DNA of 64,000 bases from an uncultured Bacteroidota bacterium. GTDB taxonomy: Bacteria > Bacteroidota > Bacteroidia > Flavobacteriales > Flavobacteriaceae. Both the position numbers and the translations under genes were made by a program. The notes beneath the pieces are model-generated. The model saw only the letters and a list, made by a program, of their open reading frames with translations. It made no database searches and had not been told where the DNA came from. This document shows positions 59,109-64,000 of this stretch, one piece after another (the first letter of the stretch is position 1; each line of letters begins with the position of its first letter). The stretch covers positions 1 through 64,000 of the forward strand of contig CACORF010000004.1 in NCBI GenBank assembly GCA_902629505.1, given 5' to 3'.

Positions 59109-62100
59109 ATGCCCGAAACGAAGTTTCGAAAAATCAATAATTTAATTGGATGGCTTCTATTTTCTGTTGCCCTTGTTACCTATGGACTAACTGTTGAACC
59201 AACTGCTAGTTATTGGGATGCTGGAGAATATATTTCAACTTCAGCAAAGCTGCAAGTGGGTCATCCACCTGGGGCTCCATTTTTTCAGATGATGGGAGCA
59301 GTTTTCTCTATGTTTGCCTCAAACAATGAGTCTATTGCTATTGCTGTAAACTTTTTGTCAGTTGTATCTAGTGCGTTTGTAATCCTATTTCTTTTTTGGT
59401 CAACTACATTATTTCTTAAAAAAATATCTAAGAAAAATAATTTTGTAAATGACACAAATATTTTACTTAGTTCATCAATTGGTGCTTTAGCATTTACATT
59501 TTCTGATAGCTTCTGGTTCAATGCTGTTGAAACTGAAGTATATGCACTTGCTATGCTTTTTTTATCTGCTACATTTTGGTGTGGTCTTAGATGGGAAAAA
59601 GATTTTGATAATAAAAGAGGTGATAAATGGTTATTGCTTATCTGTTTTTTGATTGGCCTCTCATTTGGAGTTCATTTTATGGCAATACTTACTATTCCTG
59701 CTATAGGAATGATCTATTTCTTTAAAAAGTATAAAAAAATAACAATTAAAAATTTTGTTTTAGCAAACATAATATCAGTTTCAATACTACTCTTTATTTT
59801 CAAACTTTTACTTCCCTCTACCTTATCTCTTTTTGGTCAACTAGAAGTATTCTTTGTAAACTCAATTGGTCTGCCGTTTAACTCTGGGACAATTATTGCG
59901 GCTTTCTTAATAGTCTTCTTTTTCTACAAGTCTCTTAGTTACACCAAGTTAAAGGGTATGGTTCAGGCTAATACACTAATATTATGTATCCTGTTTATTT
60001 TTATTGGATTCTCATCTTGGCTAATGCTTCCAATTAGATCAAATGCTAATACTGTAATTAATGAAAATTCTCCCTCTGATGCTAGAACTCTTTTAGCATA
60101 TTATAGACTTGAGCAGTATCCAAAAACATATCTGTTTTATGGACCAATGTTCTCAGACATATATGCTCCACAAGACGAGAAGGAACCATATGTAGATGGA
60201 AAACCAAAATATGAAAGAGACTATAAAACAAATAAATATAAAATTGTTAATTACTGGAAAGACTCTGAGATAAATTCAAACTCTAATCACAGAGGACTTA
60301 TACCTAGACTTTGGAGTTCAAGTCATGCAGGAAATTATATGAATTTTACAAATCCCTTAAAATTTGAAATACTGGATAGATATAAATCTGAAGAGGTTAT
60401 TGTAGAGAGTGTCAATGAATTTAAAAGTAGAGAACTTCAAGGAGAACTTTCTGGAGATGATTATAATGAGTTCTTCAGATCTTTTGGTCCATACCTTAAT
60501 ATAAGTAAGCCTTCACTTTTTGATAATCTTAATTTTCTATTCTCTTATCAAATTAATTATATGTACTGGCGATATTTTCTATGGAATTTTGCAGGTAGGC
60601 AAAATGATGTTCAGGGAGAATACAATATCCTTAATGGAAACTGGATAAGTGGAATAAACTTTATAGATCAGCTAAGACTGGGTAATCAATCGGAACTTAG
60701 TGAAGACCAAAAAAATAACAAAGCCAGAAACACATATTTTTTCCTCCCTTTAATACTGGGAGTAATTGGTTTAATGTATTGCTACAAGTATGACATCAAA
60801 TCTTTTTGGACACTGCTTTTACTCTTTCTCTTTACAGGACTTGCATTAAAATTTTATTTAAACGAAAGGCCCTTTGAACCAAGAGAAAGAGATTATGCAT
60901 TAGTTGGATCCTTTTATATTTTTTCTATTTGGATAGGTATGGGATTCACTGCGATCATGAACTACATCAAAAAATATGAAAATAAAGTATCAAGATCCAT
61001 TATCTATGTATTATGTATCGCTGCTGTTCCTTTTCTTATGGGATATAATAACTGGAACGATCATGATAGGTCAGACAGGTATACAGCTCAATCAATTTCT
61101 AAAGCATATCTGCAATCTATAGATGAAGATAAAGATGCAATGATTTTTACTATCGGTGACAATGATACTTTTGCGCTATGGTATGCTCAAGAAATTGAGG
61201 AGTTTAGAACAGATGTTAGAACTATAAATACTAGCCTTTTAGCTACAGACTGGTATATTGATCAAATGAAAAGAAGAGCGTATGAAAGCAGTCCAATTCC
61301 ATCACAAATGGAACATGCTCAGTACGCTTTTGGAGTAAGAGATTATATAAGATATGAGAACTTATTAGATTCTATTAGATGGGATATAAATGATTTTGTT
61401 GATTGGGTAGCAAGTGATAATCCAAGAACAAAATATAGAAATTTAATTACTCAATCGGGAGGAGATACAAGCGATTATCCAGAAAATGCACTTGAGACAG
61501 TATTCTATCCTACAAATAAGATCCGACTTCCCGTGAATAAGGAAAATGTAATTAAAAGTGGACTAGTCAAAGAAAAAGATAGTGATCTAATCCTGGATTA
61601 CATTGACATAGATTTACCTGAGTCTATTATTACAAAAAATCAAATAATGATGTTAGACATCCTTGCTAACAACAATTGGGAAAGACCAATTTATTTTACT
61701 GGAGGTAGCTACGAGGAGTCTGAATATATTTGGATGAAAGATTATCTTCAACTCGACGGACTTGTCTATAAATTAGTTCCTATTAAAACTTCAATTGAAA
61801 ATAATCCATATGAAATGGGGAGGATTGACTCAGATTTAATGTATGATATTGTGAAAAAATGGTCATGGGGTAATTCTGAAAGTGATGAGATATATCACGA
61901 TCCTGAAACAAGAAAAAATAGTATTTCTTTTAGAGGTAATCTATCCAGATTGTCTGAAGAGTTAATTTCAGAGGGAGAATACGAAAAAGCTGAAGAGATA
62001 TTAGATTTGGCTTTTTCTAAAATGCCAATTGATTATTACGGGTATTACAGTCTGTGGACACCCCTAGTCAAATCCTATTATGATATAGGAAAGAGCGAGA

Positions 62101-62618
62101 AAGTAAGAGAAATAGTTCAAAAATTATCTTTTAAATACTCCGATAGATTAAAATATTTTTCTTCGCTTGAGATATTTAATCAGTATGACGTAGGTGAAGA
62201 AATTATTTCAGATATCGAGAGGTTTAGAAACCTAATTGAAACAATTCAAGAATCTGGTGAAAGAGAAATTCTAGCTGATCAAATAAAAAGTTTTATATCA
62301 AGCTCTGAGCAGTTTAACTACATATATGGTGAATATGATTATTATATTTCTCTATCAAACTTTTTAGTTTCACTTTTAGAGTTAGATGAATTCGAATACT
62401 CAATGAGTATAATTGATAAGATTGAAGAACAATTGATTAGAAGAGTCTCTGTTTTCTCAAACATTGATGAAGAAGAACAGGTCTATTACATAGAGGGCAT
62501 AACATCTGATATAAACCAGTACAGCAGGCTAATAAATCAAATAGAAGTATATGATAATGATGTATATAATAAATATGATAAGAATCTAAAAGATATGTTA
62601 GCTAGAATGATTGAATAA
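59109..62618 (+). CDS. DUF2723 membrane protein (glycosyltransferase-like)
   Basis: SYWDAGEYISTSAKLQVGHPPGAPFFQMMGAVFSMFA; multi-TM N-terminal half, soluble C-terminal half; ATG at 59109. Confidence 0.9.
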   Translation: MPETKFRKINNLIGWLLFSVALVTYGLTVEPTASYWDAGEYISTSAKLQVGHPPGAPFFQMMGAVFSMFASNNESIAIAVNFLSVVSSAFVILFLFWSTTLFLKKISKKNNFVNDTNILLSSSIGALAFTFSDSFWFNAVETEVYALAMLFLSATFWCGLRWEKDFDNKRGDKWLLLICFLIGLSFGVHFMAILTIPAIGMIYFFKKYKKITIKNFVLANIISVSILLFIFKLLLPSTLSLFGQLEVFFVNSIGLPFNSGTIIAAFLIVFFFYKSLSYTKLKGMVQANTLILCILFIFIGFSSWLMLPIRSNANTVINENSPSDARTLLAYYRLEQYPKTYLFYGPMFSDIYAPQDEKEPYVDGKPKYERDYKTNKYKIVNYWKDSEINSNSNHRGLIPRLWSSSHAGNYMNFTNPLKFEILDRYKSEEVIVESVNEFKSRELQGELSGDDYNEFFRSFGPYLNISKPSLFDNLNFLFSYQINYMYWRYFLWNFAGRQNDVQGEYNILNGNWISGINFIDQLRLGNQSELSEDQKNNKARNTYFFLPLILGVIGLMYCYKYDIKSFWTLLLLFLFTGLALKFYLNERPFEPRERDYALVGSFYIFSIWIGMGFTAIMNYIKKYENKVSRSIIYVLCIAAVPFLMGYNNWNDHDRSDRYTAQSISKAYLQSIDEDKDAMIFTIGDNDTFALWYAQEIEEFRTDVRTINTSLLATDWYIDQMKRRAYESSPIPSQMEHAQYAFGVRDYIRYENLLDSIRWDINDFVDWVASDNPRTKYRNLITQSGGDTSDYPENALETVFYPTNKIRLPVNKENVIKSGLVKEKDSDLILDYIDIDLPESIITKNQIMMLDILANNNWERPIYFTGGSYEESEYIWMKDYLQLDGLVYKLVPIKTSIENNPYEMGRIDSDLMYDIVKKWSWGNSESDEIYHDPETRKNSISFRGNLSRLSEELISEGEYEKAEEILDLAFSKMPIDYYGYYSLWTPLVKSYYDIGKSEKVREIVQKLSFKYSDRLKYFSSLEIFNQYDVGEEIISDIERFRNLIETIQESGEREILADQIKSFISSSEQFNYIYGEYDYYISLSNFLVSLLELDEFEYSMSIIDKIEEQLIRRVSVFSNIDEEEQVYYIEGITSDINQYSRLINQIEVYDNDVYNKYDKNLKDMLARMIE

Positions 62619-62645
62619 AAAAAGCTTAACTAATTAATTTCGATT

Positions 62646-62861
62646 ATGATAATAAAATATGATGTTTCTAATGAAATGCAAGATCTAATTAATAAGACAA
62701 TTGAATCAGATGCAGCTAAAAAAGGATTTGGAGTTATTCCAACACAAAAGCAGTTTTTAATTGGAGTAATATATTATTGGATTAGAAAAAACATTCCAGA
62801 TATTATAGACGATATTTCTCAGATTGAAGAAATTATGGAGCACAAGGCGTTAAAAAAATAA
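62646..62861 (+). CDS. hypothetical protein, 71 aa
   Basis: Intact ORF in a short gap downstream of the DUF2723 gene; no recognised domain. Confidence 0.6.
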   Translation: MIIKYDVSNEMQDLINKTIESDAAKKGFGVIPTQKQFLIGVIYYWIRKNIPDIIDDISQIEEIMEHKALKK

Positions 62862-62869
62862 TTTAAAAT

Positions 62870-63169
62870 CTAGTTAAGCTGGTCTTTCATTAAACTTATT
62901 AATGTATTAGCATCTTGATCTCCACTCTGTCTCCAAACCATTTCTCCAAATTTATAGATCATTAAAGTTGGAATGACTTTGACTCGTAATGCCTCCGATA
63001 GTTTGATATTCTTTTCAGTATTAATTTTAATTACTTTTCCTTTATCCCCTAGAGCGGCAGCTACATCCTTTAAAATAGGATGCAGATTTGTAGATAGCTC
63101 ATCAAACTCACTAAAGAATACGAGTAATAGTGGCTTCTTTTCATCTAATAATTCACCAAACTTGGACAT
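62870..63169 (-). CDS. thioredoxin-fold protein lacking cysteines
   Basis: LLLVFFSEFDEL, VIKINTEKNIKLSEALRVKVIPTLMIYKFGEMVWRQSG; cis-Pro kept, no Cys. Confidence 0.8.
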   Translation of the reverse strand: MSKFGELLDEKKPLLLVFFSEFDELSTNLHPILKDVAAALGDKGKVIKINTEKNIKLSEALRVKVIPTLMIYKFGEMVWRQSGDQDANTLISLMKDQLN

Positions 63170-63176
63170 ATTTAAA

Positions 63177-63190
63177 CGCTTTTAAAAGCG
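63177..63190. promoter_or_regulatory. perfect 14-bp palindrome CGCTTTTAAAAGCG upstream of the cysteine-less thioredoxin
   Basis: Direct read. Confidence 0.5.
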
Positions 63191-63351
63191 AAAGTATAAA
63201 TTTTTTCTGTTTTAATCCAAAAATTTTTATTGCTATTATCCTGATTAATAAGAACTTCTACTAATATCTTTTATAGTATAATAAAGATTTTATAACCTAA
63301 ATTTTAAGATTATTTAACATTACATATTTATTTGTTTTTGATATTTGAAAT

Positions 63352-63777
63352 ATGAAAAAATACTTACTTATTATACTGTTATTAGTGTCAACAACCATAA
63401 CATACTCTCAGAAAATAGGTTATGAATTCCGAACTAATGGAAAAGCGTACATATCAACTTCCTATGCTGGTTTTGAAATTAGACATAGAACAGATAGAGA
63501 AGAAAATAGATTTACTTATAGACATAAATTGATTGATTCTGATAAGTTTACACTTAGTTTACCATTACATTATAAAGTTGAAAAAGACCAAGCTACTCTA
63601 GAGCCAAGACTTAAGTACCATTTAGAAAAATTTAGTTTTTGGGCTCAAAAAGAATTTAACACCGAAGAAAATATGAATGCTGCATTTGGTCTAGATATTC
63701 CTGTTAAAGATTTCACGTACAGAGTTGGATGGGATTCATCAAATACAGTTAGAGTCAGATTAGTTAAAAAGTTTTAA
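63352..63777 (+). CDS. small secreted outer-membrane-like beta-strand protein
   Basis: Signal peptide, alternating pattern, C-terminal F; directly upstream of a PiT gene. Confidence 0.6.
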   Translation: MKKYLLIILLLVSTTITYSQKIGYEFRTNGKAYISTSYAGFEIRHRTDREENRFTYRHKLIDSDKFTLSLPLHYKVEKDQATLEPRLKYHLEKFSFWAQKEFNTEENMNAAFGLDIPVKDFTYRVGWDSSNTVRVRLVKKF

Positions 63778-63783
63778 ATCATT

Positions 63784-64000
63784 ATGGAAAACATTTATTT
63801 ATTTATATTAATAGCTCTTGTATTATTAGCATTTGCAGACTTAATTGTAGGGGTAAGTAATGATGCTGTAAATTTTTTAAACTCCGCTATAGGCTCTAAA
63901 GTTTTATCATTTAAAACATTAATGATAATTGCCAGTATAGGGGTCTTTGTTGGATGCGTTTATTCAAGTGGTATGATGGAAGTAGCAAGAAAAGGAATAT
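63784..64000 (+). CDS. inorganic phosphate transporter PiT family, 5' partial
   Basis: MENIYLFILIALVLLAFADLIVGVSNDAVNFLNSAIGSKVLSFKTLMIIASIGVFVGCVYSSGMMEVARKGI; runs off the window. Confidence 0.87.
   Translation, partial: MENIYLFILIALVLLAFADLIVGVSNDAVNFLNSAIGSKVLSFKTLMIIASIGVFVGCVYSSGMMEVARKGI

Noticed and set aside
1-64000. Prophage, transposon, toxin-antitoxin, restriction/defence or secondary-metabolite system
   Set aside because: No integrase, transposase, phage structural, nuclease/methylase, NRPS/PKS or similar proteins in the ORF track; no terminal inverted repeats noticed

Overview
This 64 kb AT-rich window is almost entirely core chromosome of a Bacteroidota bacterium, most likely a marine Flavobacteriales. 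Clues are the ACIII/cox supercluster, TAnnTTTG-like promoter elements, a TonB receptor with a CarboxypepD-like plug extension, and DUF2723 and VPS10-like proteins. Main blocks: (1) rpsP(end)-rimM, a glutaryl-CoA-type dehydrogenase, a TonB-dependent receptor with a sugar isomerase, a HAD phosphatase, a photolyase-like protein and tRNA-Leu(CAA); (2) prs-rplY-pth-ribF-serS-rsmA-mgtE-arsC-like; (3) pdxJ/nadK-uppS-bamA-ompH; (4) tsaB plus a TolC/HlyD/two-FtsX-permease/ATPase exporter; (5) a small DUF2141/XRE/membrane-protein module; (6) cytochrome oxidase assembly genes, cox3, cox3, cox4 and ctaB, then tonB-gcvH-ruvA-maeB-ruvB; (7) coxA-coxB-actFEDCBA (alternative complex III); (8) infB-nusA, tRNA-Gln(TTG), an alkylglycerol-monooxygenase-like membrane protein, a VPS10/BNR protein, a DUF2723 protein, a cysteine-less thioredoxin-fold protein, a small outer-membrane-like protein and the start of a PiT transporter. 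I saw no transposon, prophage, CRISPR array, rRNA operon, known defence system or biosynthetic cluster. I found no convincing novel multi-gene system. The best leads are smaller: a promoter bracketed by an inverted repeat in front of the XRE module, a palindrome plus direct repeats in front of the ACIII-cox cluster, promoter elements exactly 4 nt from several start codons (predicted leaderless mRNAs), cysteine-less thioredoxin-fold proteins, His-rich tracts in ActF and CoxA, a non-canonical photolyase pocket and an AGMO-like enzyme. All product names come from reading protein motifs by eye; no database search was run.
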